Virus record (IMG/VR): IMGVR_UViG_3300009553_000810
Coordinates: 1-32,437 of that record
Source of the DNA: a virus
Reading direction: 5' to 3' (one strand)
Length of the DNA: 32,437 nucleotides
The position numbers and the translations under genes were made by a program. The notes beneath the pieces were generated by a model. That model did not search any database, was not told the origin of the DNA, and saw only the letters and a program-made list of their open reading frames with translations. Shown piece after piece: positions 16,108-24,164 of the stretch. Position 1 is the stretch's first letter, and every line of letters begins with the position of its first letter.

Positions 16108-16353
16108 TTACACAACGACTCTAGTTGGTTCGCGCGTGAATTTCAGAAGTGACTCACCGTTGCTCCTTGCCCTTTCGACTAAGCACAGAATCGCCCACGC
16201 AGTGTCTTGGATTGCAGAGTCTGTGTCCGCCTCCATGAGCAGCGAGCCGATGGCGATAGCCTGAGCGCAGCACTGATCTAGGTCGTCGGTGTGCTCGATG
16301 GCTGAGGAGGCGGGAAGATTTGAGCGTCGCTTGCGTCTTGCCTTCCGACTCAC
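16108..16353 (-). CDS. Small hypothetical protein
   Basis: GTG at 16353 has AAAGGAG 9 bases upstream and gives 81 residues. The N-terminus is basic (SRKARRKRRS). The rest is a helical acidic segment (IEHTDDLDQCCAQAIAIGSL, then LMEADTDSAIQDTAWAILCL) that could be a small helical bundle. The same frame is open farther upstream, but the ribosome-binding site favours this start. I recognise no family. It lies between the island and the recombinase pair, pointing away from the latter. Confidence 0.6.
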   Translation of the reverse strand: MSRKARRKRRSNLPASSAIEHTDDLDQCCAQAIAIGSLLMEADTDSAIQDTAWAILCLVERARSNGESLLKFTREPTRVVV

Positions 16354-16515
16354 GGTATCGCGCTCCTTTGATCGCCTGTGATGGCACGAGTTACCATTGA
16401 CGCTCTGGTTGCCGCTCGAAGCCAGCCCTGTCTCGAATTGGGGGTCTCGTGTCGAAACAGTGGCTTCCGAGCCGTAACAGAGCGTCAATGTCGCCGGACT
16501 TTCTGGAGTACCGGC

Positions 16516-16974
16516 ATGGCGCGCGCCCGACTACCCGCACTGGATCAACTTGCTCAACTAGGCTTCGATGAGCTTAAACGGTCGTGGGCCTCCGTGTTCG
16601 TCGGGGCGCCACCCTCACGGATGCCACGTGACTTCTTGGTAAAACTCTTGGCTCAGGGGCTCCAGGAGCGAGGCGCTGGCGGTATTCCCAAAGCGCTCGA
16701 ACGCGCCCTTGGCAAGCCCTGCAGTAGCGGTGGGAAGGTGTCGTCGAGTGAGTCTCCGGACAACCTGACCCTCGGCACGAGGCTGATCCGGTCATGGGGC
16801 GACGCAAACCACGAAGTCATCGTTATCGAGAGTGGCTTTGCATACCGGGGTAAGTCGTATCGGAGCCTGAGCGAGATCGCCCGTGAGATCACCGGGGCTC
16901 GCTGGTCGGGGCCTCGTTTCTTCGGGATCAAACGAGGGGAGCGAGCTGGACACTCCTTGGAGAAGCAGGCATGA
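16516..16974 (+). CDS. DUF2924 protein, partner of the serine recombinase
   Basis: The 152-residue product has the DUF2924 pattern: an N-terminal helical part (ALDQLAQLGFDELKRSWASV, then PPSRMPRDFLVKLLAQGLQE) and a C-terminal module with GTRLIRSW, VIVIESGFAYRGKSYRSLSE and IAREITGARWSGPRFFGI. ATG 16516 is chosen over a longer frame because it starts the conserved part and has GGAG in front. Its stop overlaps the ATG of the recombinase (ATGA), so translation is coupled. DUF2924 proteins are frequently found beside large serine recombinases in proteobacterial elements; their role is probably accessory to recombination but is not established. Confidence 0.88.
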   Translation: MARARLPALDQLAQLGFDELKRSWASVFVGAPPSRMPRDFLVKLLAQGLQERGAGGIPKALERALGKPCSSGGKVSSSESPDNLTLGTRLIRSWGDANHEVIVIESGFAYRGKSYRSLSEIAREITGARWSGPRFFGIKRGERAGHSLEKQA

Positions 16975-18635
16975 ACGCATCTCGCCGCTGCGCGATCTAC
17001 ACCCGCAAGTCGTCGGAGGAAGGGCTCGATCAGAGCTTCAACTCCCTCGACGCCCAGCGTGAAGCCTGTGCTGCCTACATCCTGAGTCAGCGTCATGAGG
17101 GCTGGAAGTTAGTTGCCGACCACTATGACGACGGTGGCTACTCTGGGGGCACCCTCGAACGTCCAGCGCTCCAGAAGCTCCTGGCGGCCATCGCGTCCGG
17201 AACGATCGACTTGATCCTGGTCTACAAGGTTGACCGCCTGACACGAGCGTTGAGCGACTTTGCCAAGCTGGTCGAGCTGTTCGATCGACACAAGGTGTCG
17301 TTCGTTTCGGTGACCCAGGCGTTCAACACGACGACCTCCATGGGACGGCTAACCCTGAACGTCCTGCTGTCCTTCGCCCAATTCGAGCGCGAGGTCACGG
17401 GCGAGCGGATCCGCGACAAGATCGCGGCTTCGAAGAAGAAAGGTATGTGGATGGGCGGGCTGGTACCGCTGGGCTACGACCCGGATGGAAGAACCCTCAA
17501 GGTCAATCCCACTGAAGCCGAGCAAGTCCGAGAGACCTTCCGCCGGTACCTGGAGCTGGGATCGGTCTCACAGCTTCGCAATGTGCTTCGAGCCGAGGGC
17601 GTGCGCAGTAAGCGAAGGAAAACTGCGACCGGTGGCAGCTATGGCGGCTGCTCGCTTACCAGTGGCGCGCTTTTCAAGATCCTGACGAATCCGATCTACC
17701 GGGGCGAGATCGCGCATCGAGGCGAGCGATATCCAGGGCAGCATGAGGCGATAGTACCGGAGGAATTGTGGAATCAAGTTCAGGCGCACCGTGAGCGTAC
17801 TCGACGGGCTAAGTCGACATTACCGAAGGCGCAGGCGAAGTATCCCTTGCTCGGCCTACTGACTGATAAGCAGGGAAAGAGTTACAAGCCGGTCCATACC
17901 ACCAAGAGACATCGGCGTTACCGGTACTACGTTGCAAAGACCGATCTGACGGCAACGCCAGGTGCTCGCTATCCCGCGGATGAGCTGGAACAACACATTG
18001 GCGAACGCCTGAGCATCTTCTTCGCACGATCCAAGGCGATCGTTGACGCCGTCCTAGAGCCCGACGACTCCGCAGCCGCGCTGAAGTCAGCGGTGAATCA
18101 AGCAACAAGGCTCGAGGCCCGGACGGGAGAGTTCAACTGGGGCTCGTGGCGGACTCTCGTAGCAGGGATCGTGATTGGCAATCAAGAACTGAAGATCAAG
18201 ATTGATCGGCGGGCACTGCGGAGCGAGCTGGGCCTGATGGCCACTGAGGACGCCGAAGCGACGATCGAGCTTGTTCAGCCCATGCGGCTCCGCCGGACCA
18301 GCTACGAGATCCGCTTGGTGATCCCCACGGTCATGGCGCCCTATGAAGCTGGGCAGCGCAATGAATCGCTCATCCGTTTTCTGGCGAGAGGCCGGCGTTG
18401 GTACCGCCAGATTACGAGCGGCGAAATGCCGTCGATCCAGGATATCGCCAAGGCCGAGAATGTCACCGAGCGGTATGTTGCCCGAGTGCTTCGAGGCTCA
18501 CTACTAGCTCCAGAACTAATGCAGCGCATCCTGGACGGTCGCCAACCCGTTGGTATGACCGTCCGGCAGCTCCTTGATCCGCCACCACTGAATTGGGACG
18601 ACCAGCGACGGCATTTCGGACTTGATCCGGCCTAA
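16971..18635 (+). CDS. Large serine recombinase
   Basis: The 554-residue protein is a site-specific recombinase of the resolvase/invertase superfamily. The catalytic N-terminal domain begins CAIYTRKSSEEGLDQSFNSL with nucleophile Ser14. It continues with VADHYDDGGYSGGTLERPAL, LILVYKVDRLTRALSDFAKL and SFAQFEREVTGERIRDK, all standard motifs. A 'Recombinase' domain follows (RGEIAHRGERYPGQHEAIVP, then EELW), and the zinc-ribbon region is reduced. The C-terminal part ends in an HTH-like segment (IQDIAKAENVTERYVARVLR). No truncation is visible. Together with DUF2924 it probably belongs to the mobile unit that carried the left-hand island, though no matching attachment pair is visible. Confidence 0.93.
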   Translation: MNASRRCAIYTRKSSEEGLDQSFNSLDAQREACAAYILSQRHEGWKLVADHYDDGGYSGGTLERPALQKLLAAIASGTIDLILVYKVDRLTRALSDFAKLVELFDRHKVSFVSVTQAFNTTTSMGRLTLNVLLSFAQFEREVTGERIRDKIAASKKKGMWMGGLVPLGYDPDGRTLKVNPTEAEQVRETFRRYLELGSVSQLRNVLRAEGVRSKRRKTATGGSYGGCSLTSGALFKILTNPIYRGEIAHRGERYPGQHEAIVPEELWNQVQAHRERTRRAKSTLPKAQAKYPLLGLLTDKQGKSYKPVHTTKRHRRYRYYVAKTDLTATPGARYPADELEQHIGERLSIFFARSKAIVDAVLEPDDSAAALKSAVNQATRLEARTGEFNWGSWRTLVAGIVIGNQELKIKIDRRALRSELGLMATEDAEATIELVQPMRLRRTSYEIRLVIPTVMAPYEAGQRNESLIRFLARGRRWYRQITSGEMPSIQDIAKAENVTERYVARVLRGSLLAPELMQRILDGRQPVGMTVRQLLDPPPLNWDDQRRHFGLDPA

Positions 18636-18791
18636 GACTCCGTGGCGGGCGCGTAGCCGGAAAAAACGCGAGTTCGGTCGAGCAATTCTGCAGAACGACT
18701 CCGAACTCCTGCGAAGTGCCGCGAGAGACGCCGCCCCAAATTCGCCCGATCAGGCCCTAAACGACAATTCCGCAGTTCGCCTCAGAAACAA

Positions 18792-18817
18792 AAAAGCGCG
18801 CCATATGGCGCGCTTTT
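18792..18817. terminator. Strong hairpin terminator
   Basis: AAAAGCGCGCCAT (18792-18804) and ATGGCGCGCTTTT (18805-18817) form a perfect 26-base palindrome with an A-run on one side and a T-run on the other, so it can work on both strands. It lies about 160 bases after the recombinase stop and just before the tRNA fragment. Confidence 0.8.
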
Positions 18818-18857
18818 CGGCTTTCACAGAGACCCGAACTCACAAGGTCAGTCTGCG

Positions 18858-18918
18858 TGGCGGAGAGGGTGGGATTCGAACCCACGTTACGGCATAACCG
18901 TAAACCGGATTTCGAATC
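18858..18918 (-). other. 3' part of tRNA-Ser (CGA), integration attachment site
   Basis: On the minus strand the sequence ends in CCTCTCC-G-CCA, preceded by the T arm GTGGG-TTCGAAT-CCCAC and a long variable arm (TTACGG, CCGTAA) typical of class II tRNA-Ser. Farther upstream is an anticodon loop TTCGAAA (anticodon CGA) with its 3' stem TCCGG. The 5' half of the tRNA is absent; beyond about 18918 the sequence is unrelated. It is therefore the crossover core of an element inserted in a serine tRNA gene, not a working tRNA. The integrase starts 170 bases to the right. Confidence 0.75.
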
Positions 18919-18944
18919 CTTTTACCGCTGTATACGGCCGTCTA

Positions 18945-19059
18945 CGGGTGACCCCGCACTTGCGCCAGATAGCGCGCTGTGGCAACGTCTGCGCCGTCCG
19001 GTCAAGCCACGCACATCCCGTATACCTACGGAACCGCCGGTGACCCCCGGGTGACCCCG
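18945..19059. repeat. Direct repeats beside the attachment core (possible integrase arm sites)
   Basis: CGGGTGACCCCG occurs at 18945-18956 and again at 19048-19059, with a near copy CCGGTGACCCCC ending at 19049. Each group is preceded by GTATAC plus CTACGG. Repeats of this size between the tRNA core and the integrase start are where arm-type integrase sites are expected. Confidence 0.45.
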
Positions 19060-19087
19060 TTGTCTGACGCCGTGTGCACCGGATTTC

Positions 19088-20362
19088 ATGAAACGTATCT
19101 CCTTCCATCGCAAGACACTCGACGCGCTGCCGCTGCCGCGCGTTGGTGTGCGAGAGGAATACCAGGATGCCGACGCACCGGAACTGATCCTGCGCGTCAG
19201 CTCGACGGGGCAGAAAACGTTCGCCCTGCGTCGGAAGATCGACGGCAAGGCGGTGCGCGTGACGCTGGGCACGTACATGCGGGCTGGCGCCACCGAGCCC
19301 GACATGACCGTTGCGCAAGCGCGCAAGGCGGCGGGTAAGGCGAAGACTGCGGCGGCTGATGGAAAGAACCCGAACGACATCAAGCAGGCGCGTCGTGTCG
19401 AAGGGCTCACGCTGCGTGCGGCGCTCAAGGCCTACGTCGAGGATTCGAACAGGTTGAAGGAAAGTACCGCTGCGGGCTATGCGGCGATCCTGCAGGAAGT
19501 CGTGCCGGACTGGATGGATCGCCCTTTGCGCGAGACGACCGAGGAACAGGTGCTTGCCCGACTCAAGCGTCACGGGCAGCGATCGAAGGCGAGGGCGAAT
19601 GCTGCCATGCGCGTTGTGCGCCTGCTCTGGAACTACGCCCGCACGTTCAACGTGAAAAACGCGCCACCGGTCTACGGCGACAATCCTGTGTCAATCCTTT
19701 CATCGCGTAACGCCTGGTTCCGCGTCGAGCGTCGCCGCACTCGCATCAAGGACGACAAGCTGCCGGCGTGGTGGTCAGGCGTCACTGCGCTACGGGATTC
19801 GAAGCTGCCGGCAGCGGCCGATGCCGCGGACCTCTTCACCCTGATGCTATTCACTGGACTACGGCCGATCGAAGCGTGCGCGCTTGAGTGGCGCTACGTG
19901 GATCTCCACGAAAAGACGATCGAGATTCCCGATCCGAAGAACCGCGAGGCGCACTCGCTGCCGCTACCTGCCGTGCTGGTCGACCTGTTCAAGGCTCGCC
20001 ACAAGGAGAAGGCGTCAACGTTCGTCTTCCCGTCAACCAGCGATCCGAAGTTGCCCTTCAAGAAGCCGACGCTGCACAAGTTCGTGCGCGTACTGAAAGA
20101 CGAAACCGGCGTCGAGTTCACGCCATACGATTTGCGCCGCGGATTTGCGACGGTCGCGGAGTCCATGGATATCAGCGCGCTCGCGGTAAAGCGCCTGCTG
20201 AATCACCGAATCGCGGAAGCAGACGTCACCGCTGGCTATGTCGGCCGCGACCCGCGCCGACTTGCTGACGCAATGGAACGTATCGCCACCAAGATCACCG
20301 AGATTGCTACAGCGACGACCGACAACGTCGTCGAGCTCAAGATTCCGGCGAAAGTCGGGTAA
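19088..20362 (+). CDS. int: Tyrosine recombinase integrase (P4-type)
   Basis: The 424-residue integrase has a DUF4102-like N-terminal domain (LILRVSSTGQKTFALRRKID), an SAM-like core-binding domain near residues 105-200, and the catalytic domain. Catalytic residues visible are Arg259 (TGLRPIEACAL), Arg350 (YDLRRGFAT), His373 (LLNHR) and Tyr384 (VTAGYV). The first His of the usual HxxR motif is replaced by Tyr347. It reads away from the adjacent tRNA-Ser fragment, its probable target. Length is normal for the family and the gene looks intact. Confidence 0.94.
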   Translation: MKRISFHRKTLDALPLPRVGVREEYQDADAPELILRVSSTGQKTFALRRKIDGKAVRVTLGTYMRAGATEPDMTVAQARKAAGKAKTAAADGKNPNDIKQARRVEGLTLRAALKAYVEDSNRLKESTAAGYAAILQEVVPDWMDRPLRETTEEQVLARLKRHGQRSKARANAAMRVVRLLWNYARTFNVKNAPPVYGDNPVSILSSRNAWFRVERRRTRIKDDKLPAWWSGVTALRDSKLPAAADAADLFTLMLFTGLRPIEACALEWRYVDLHEKTIEIPDPKNREAHSLPLPAVLVDLFKARHKEKASTFVFPSTSDPKLPFKKPTLHKFVRVLKDETGVEFTPYDLRRGFATVAESMDISALAVKRLLNHRIAEADVTAGYVGRDPRRLADAMERIATKITEIATATTDNVVELKIPAKVG

Positions 20363-20425
20363 TCGCTGCGATGGCTTGCTAGAGATACGCCGTCGCGACC
20401 TCCGCCACTATTCAACTAAAGAACT

Positions 20426-20446
20426 ACGCGTTCACGACGAACGCGT
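20426..20446. repeat. Perfect hairpin after the integrase gene
   Basis: ACGCGTTC (20426-20433) and GAACGCGT (20439-20446) pair perfectly around a 5-base loop, 18 bases before the next start. There is no T-run, so it may be an operator or a weak terminator. Confidence 0.4.
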
Positions 20447-20463
20447 CCTCTCCGGAATTTTGC

Positions 20464-21021
20464 ATGTCACGACAAGCTCAATATGCGATGCTCGGACAGA
20501 TGATTTCGCCGGGCGCGTATGCCAAGAATCTGATGCGTGATGATCTTGCGCCAATCCTTCCTAATCTTGCCGAGCTTCTCACGACGAGACATGCGACTGA
20601 ATTTCGCGACTATGGGTTGATCGTCGATGCAGACGTGAACGAGACAGAGCGCTTGGCGCTTTGCCTCCAATGGATCATTGATTCGAAACTGGCGGTCGTG
20701 CCCGTCTACATCGTCACCCAGGTGTCGGAGATCGCGGCACGCGTGCTTGACTATCCGGTCCTGGCGCAGCACGCGGTCGCTATATCTCAGGGCAATCGTC
20801 GGCGGGGGAAAGGTGCCGATGATCGTATCCGACCAGATGAAAGGCAGAACGCAGTCGATGTGGCGCTTCGCAAGCGTGGCAGTGTCGATCGTGATGTCGT
20901 TGTGACGGACCTCATGCAGTCATTGAACGTGAGGCGCGCGCAGGCTAGCAAGGTGCTTGCCGCCGCTGGATGGGGCGACAGTCAGGGTCGGCCGAAGAAA
21001 ACGCGCCAATCCGGAAAGTAG
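20464..21021 (+). CDS. Hypothetical protein of the integrated element
   Basis: The 185-residue soluble protein has a helical N-terminal half (LAPILPNLAELLTTRHATEF) and a basic C-terminal tail (GDSQGRPKKTRQSGK). A segment near residues 145-175 (DVVVTDLMQSLNVRRAQASKVLAAAGW) could be a winged-helix-like unit. I recognise no family. It follows the integrase on the same strand and precedes the small regulators. The ribosome-binding site is weak (CCGGAA). Confidence 0.75.
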   Translation: MSRQAQYAMLGQMISPGAYAKNLMRDDLAPILPNLAELLTTRHATEFRDYGLIVDADVNETERLALCLQWIIDSKLAVVPVYIVTQVSEIAARVLDYPVLAQHAVAISQGNRRRGKGADDRIRPDERQNAVDVALRKRGSVDRDVVVTDLMQSLNVRRAQASKVLAAAGWGDSQGRPKKTRQSGK

Positions 21022-21108
21022 AAAGTAGCGAATATTGTCGTGTTCGTCCGGGCAAAGCCGGATGGGCCGACGCAATACCGCGTGCGCCCATTGAAGAGGG
21101 GTGCATAC

Positions 21109-21324
21109 GTGTCGAATCCGCTGAAAACGCAGTCGCTACCCGAACTGCTCACGCCGCTGCAGGTTGGTGAAATCCTGCAGGTCAAACCTCGGACACTTGA
21201 AGACTGGCGCGCGCGCAGGTGTGGTCCCGCGCTTCCGTTCGTCCGTCTTGGCCGCACCGTCCGTTATCGCCGCGCAGACGTATTGCGGCTCGTCGAATCC
21301 AACGTGACAGGGGAGGCGGCATGA
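21109..21324 (+). CDS. Helix-turn-helix regulator, AlpA/excisionase-like
   Basis: The product of about 71 residues contains LPELLTPLQVGEILQVKPRT, then LEDWRARRCGPALPFVRLGR and TVRYRRADVLRLVES, the MerR-like winged helix found in excisionases and AlpA-type activators. GTG at 21109 has GAGGGG in front; an in-frame GTG at 21040 would add 23 residues of unlikely sequence. Its stop overlaps the next start (ATGA). In satellites and integrative elements such proteins switch on excision or the replication operon, and its place ahead of the primase genes fits this. Confidence 0.85.
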   Translation: MSNPLKTQSLPELLTPLQVGEILQVKPRTLEDWRARRCGPALPFVRLGRTVRYRRADVLRLVESNVTGEAA

Positions 21325-21599
21325 TGGTCGACCATCTCGCCCAGGTCCGCCAGCTGCGCGCGCTGAGCGGCAACACGCGGCCTACCGATGATCTCGTCGC
21401 CGACATGCTCGCCGGCACCAATCGCGTACGCGACATCCTCGACCACGCCCGAGTTTTCCCGCTGCGACCGAGGACGCTCCAGGATCTCGAAAGCGGAATC
21501 GTTGGGCTCCAGCGTTCGCTCGTAGAGCTTCGGAATCGGGTCGAGCCGACGACACTGGGGGCGGCATGGAGGCCCGTCCATGCTCTACCCACAATTTAA
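21321..21599 (+). CDS. Small hypothetical protein
   Basis: ATG at 21321 (MMVDHLAQVRQLRALSGNTR) follows GGGGAGGC and overlaps the stop of the upstream regulator. It encodes 92 residues, helical and charged, with no recognised domain. The gap to the primase zinc-finger gene is short, so it is part of the same operon. Confidence 0.65.
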   Translation: MMVDHLAQVRQLRALSGNTRPTDDLVADMLAGTNRVRDILDHARVFPLRPRTLQDLESGIVGLQRSLVELRNRVEPTTLGAAWRPVHALPTI

Positions 21600-21654
21600 G
21601 GATGGCGGAGGATTCGGCAGCGCCATACGTTCTTGCCGGTACAAGGAGCACGGC

Positions 21655-22038
21655 ATGAGCCAACCCCAGAAACGACCAAAGCCGCTGGCAGGCGGCTTCG
21701 GAGGCAAAGCTAGACAATCTCGGTTTCGTGATTCTACTCGTAGCGAGCGCAGCAGCAACTACCTTCCCAACAACTGGCGCGACCGCATACCTGCGCCGGC
21801 GATTTACTACGCGCAGCATCTGAAGTTGTCGCCGCCGAACGCACTCGGGTGGGCGCAGGCGCCGTGTCCTTTCCACGAGGATCGCAACGCTAGCTTCAGC
21901 GTCAACCTAACCGGCGAACGCGGTGCTTGGCGTTGCTTCGCGTCTTGTGGTGGTGGCGACATGGTTGGCTTTCATATGCGTCGATCGGGCATGTCTTTTG
22001 TGGATGCAGTGCGCGACCTGATCGGCGGTGCTCGATGA
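21655..22038 (+). CDS. CHC2-type zinc-finger protein (primase zinc-binding part)
   Basis: The 127-residue protein contains APCPFHEDRNASFSVNL and GAWRCFASCGGGDMVGFHM. Cys, His, Cys, Cys in this spacing form the CHC2 zinc finger of bacterial and phage primases. ATG 21655 has AAGGAG at 21641-21646; the frame is open farther upstream but less convincing there. The gene overlaps the next one (ATGA), which supplies the TOPRIM domain, so the primase is divided between two coupled genes. Role: template binding for primer synthesis. Confidence 0.88.
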   Translation: MSQPQKRPKPLAGGFGGKARQSRFRDSTRSERSSNYLPNNWRDRIPAPAIYYAQHLKLSPPNALGWAQAPCPFHEDRNASFSVNLTGERGAWRCFASCGGGDMVGFHMRRSGMSFVDAVRDLIGGAR

Positions 22039-24164
22039 GCGCGCTGCCGAAAATGGAGACTCCGCAGGATGCCGCGCTCCGCCTCCTTCGCGGCGCCATC
22101 CGCGATGGGTTCGTTCTGCAGACTCTGCACGAGTACCGCGACCTCGACGGCACACCACTGTATTGGCGCGCGCGAGCCAAGAACGCGGCGGGCGACAAGT
22201 TGATCCGGCCAATCCGGTTTCTCGGCGACCGCTACGTAATGAGCGAACCGCCTGCGCCAAAGAACGGGAAGCCACTCTATGGACTTCACTTGCTGGAACC
22301 CGCAAGTGAGTCGAAATCGGCCTGGATCGTCGAAGGCGAGTCGTGCGCCGACGCTCTGGCCGAGCTCGGACTGATTGCGGTCACGAGCGGTAGCGCATCC
22401 AGTGCGGAAGCCGCCGACTGGTCAGTGCTGGCCGGTCGCTCCTGCATCGTCTGGCCCGACAACGACGGTCCAGGCATGGCGTACGCCGCGACGGTCGCGA
22501 AGAAGCTCACCCATCTCGGATGCGCCGTGAAAGTGATCGGCGCCGATCAACTTGGCCTGCCCGAGCACGGCGATTGCGTGGACTGGCTGTCGGAAAATCC
22601 CGGTGCAGGGCCCGATGCCTTCCTGGCGCTGCCGACCGTATTGGCGGAAACCGCCAGCATCGAAACCGCCAGACCTTTTGTCAGTTATGGCAGTAAGCAG
22701 AATGGCACATTCGTAGAATTTCGCGCCCTTCCAAGTGAGCTTCCGGACGTTCCCGCGTTCGATCTCTCGCTGCTGCCGGCCAACATGCGGGCGTGGGTAG
22801 AGGATGCTGCCGACGGTCTTCAGGTGCCGCCCGACTTCTGTGCGATACCCGCGGTGTGCGCGCTCGCTGGAACGATCGGCCGACAAGTGGGAATAGCGCT
22901 CAAGGTCCACGAGCGCTGGATCGAACGATGCGTCCTATGGGCAGCCATCATCGGTCGGCCCAGCAGCGGAAAGTCACCTGCCATGCGGCCAGCGCAGCGC
23001 ATGTTGACCCGTCTGGAAGTCGCCAAGCGCAAGCAATGGGAGGAGGACTGCCGCGCCGCCGCTCTCGATATGCAGGTGTTGGCAGCAGAGAGGTCGCAGG
23101 CGAAGAAGGACGCAGTGAAGGCCATCAAGGCCGGAGATAGAGCCGGCGCGCGAGCAGCATTGGAGTTGGATGCAGAGCCGGAGATGCCGTCCGAACCACG
23201 GCTGGTGGTAAACGACGCGACAGTCGAAAAGCTCGGTGAACTGCTCAACGGCAACCCGCGTGGGCTGGTTCAGTTCCGCGACGAGTTGGCCGGATGGCTG
23301 GCCGGTCTCGATCGCGAAGGCCGCGAAGCCGATCGCGGATTCTGGCTGGAATGCTGGAATGGACAAGGGCCCTACACATGCGATCGCATCGGACGCGGAA
23401 CGGTGCGGATCGAGGCGCCGGCGGTGTCGATTCTCGGTGGTGTCCAGCCCGGCAAGCTCGCCGAATACGTCCGCGGTGCAGTCAAAGGAGGATTTGGCGA
23501 CGACGGCCTGATGCAGCGCTTCCAACTCGCTGTGTATCCAGATGTGCCGGCATCCTGGCGCTACGTCGATCGCATGCCATCGCTTTCTGCCGAGCGCAGT
23601 GCACTGCAAACCTTCCAGCGTCTCGACTCACTCAGCATCACGGGCATCGGCGCGGAGCAGTCCGAGTTTGTTGACGTGCCCTTTCTGAGGCTCGCGCCGG
23701 ACGCGCAAGAGATATTCGTTGAGTGGCAGACGTCTTTGATGCTGCGGCTGCGCGCTGGGGACGAGCCGCCCTTCATGGAAAGCCATCTCGCCAAGTACCC
23801 GGCGCTGGCGGGTCGACTCGCACTCGTCCTGCACCTGGCTGACAACGAACGCGGACCGATAGGCGCGGAAGCGCTCGCTACTGCACTCGACTGGATTCCG
23901 TACCTCGAAGGACACGCACGAAGGATTTATGCGCCAGCGACAGACAACGGTATCGGCGCAGCCTATCTGCTGAACGCGAAGAGGAAGGAACTCGGATCCC
24001 GATTCACCGCTCGCGATGTCTATCGGAAAGGCTGGGCAGGCCTGGACAGGGATTCCACCGAGGCTGCGATCGACGTGCTGCTCGAATACGGGCATTTAGA
24101 TGAGCATATGGCCGAGACCGGCGGCAGGCCGCTTGCTCAGTTCGTATGGAGGAATCCGGTATGA
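22035..24164 (+). CDS. TOPRIM / DUF3987 primase-helicase-like protein
   Basis: The 709-residue product has a TOPRIM domain at about residues 90-175 (SAWIVEGESCADALAELGL, then SCIVWPDNDGPGMAYAATVA), with the catalytic Glu and the DND acidic cluster. A DUF3987 region starts near residue 235 (VPAFDLSLLPANMRAWVEDA) and has a P-loop, GRPSSGKSPAM, near residue 310, suggesting a helicase-like NTPase. ATG 22035 overlaps the stop of the CHC2 gene; the open frame before it has no start signal. Replication of the element is the expected role. The stretch PFVSYGSKQNG is encoded by a DNA repeat shared with the next gene. Confidence 0.9.
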   Translation: MSALPKMETPQDAALRLLRGAIRDGFVLQTLHEYRDLDGTPLYWRARAKNAAGDKLIRPIRFLGDRYVMSEPPAPKNGKPLYGLHLLEPASESKSAWIVEGESCADALAELGLIAVTSGSASSAEAADWSVLAGRSCIVWPDNDGPGMAYAATVAKKLTHLGCAVKVIGADQLGLPEHGDCVDWLSENPGAGPDAFLALPTVLAETASIETARPFVSYGSKQNGTFVEFRALPSELPDVPAFDLSLLPANMRAWVEDAADGLQVPPDFCAIPAVCALAGTIGRQVGIALKVHERWIERCVLWAAIIGRPSSGKSPAMRPAQRMLTRLEVAKRKQWEEDCRAAALDMQVLAAERSQAKKDAVKAIKAGDRAGARAALELDAEPEMPSEPRLVVNDATVEKLGELLNGNPRGLVQFRDELAGWLAGLDREGREADRGFWLECWNGQGPYTCDRIGRGTVRIEAPAVSILGGVQPGKLAEYVRGAVKGGFGDDGLMQRFQLAVYPDVPASWRYVDRMPSLSAERSALQTFQRLDSLSITGIGAEQSEFVDVPFLRLAPDAQEIFVEWQTSLMLRLRAGDEPPFMESHLAKYPALAGRLALVLHLADNERGPIGAEALATALDWIPYLEGHARRIYAPATDNGIGAAYLLNAKRKELGSRFTARDVYRKGWAGLDRDSTEAAIDVLLEYGHLDEHMAETGGRPLAQFVWRNPV
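22642..22656. repeat. Small perfect hairpin inside the primase gene
   Basis: TGGCGG (22642-22647), loop AAA, CCGCCA (22651-22656), a few bases before the repeat at 22674. It lies within codons joining the TOPRIM and DUF3987 parts. Confidence 0.3.
22674..22705 (+). repeat. Copy A of a shared intragenic repeat
   Basis: This 32-base stretch (CCTTTTGTCAGTT at its start, CAGTAAGCAG near its end) matches 24242-24273 with about 4 differences. It encodes PFVSYGSKQNG between the TOPRIM and DUF3987 parts. The same gene has no inverted partner. Confidence 0.55.

Noticed and set aside
18858-18940. A complete tRNA-Ser gene
   Set aside because: Only the part from the anticodon loop to CCA is present; no D arm or 5' acceptor strand can be found on the right side.
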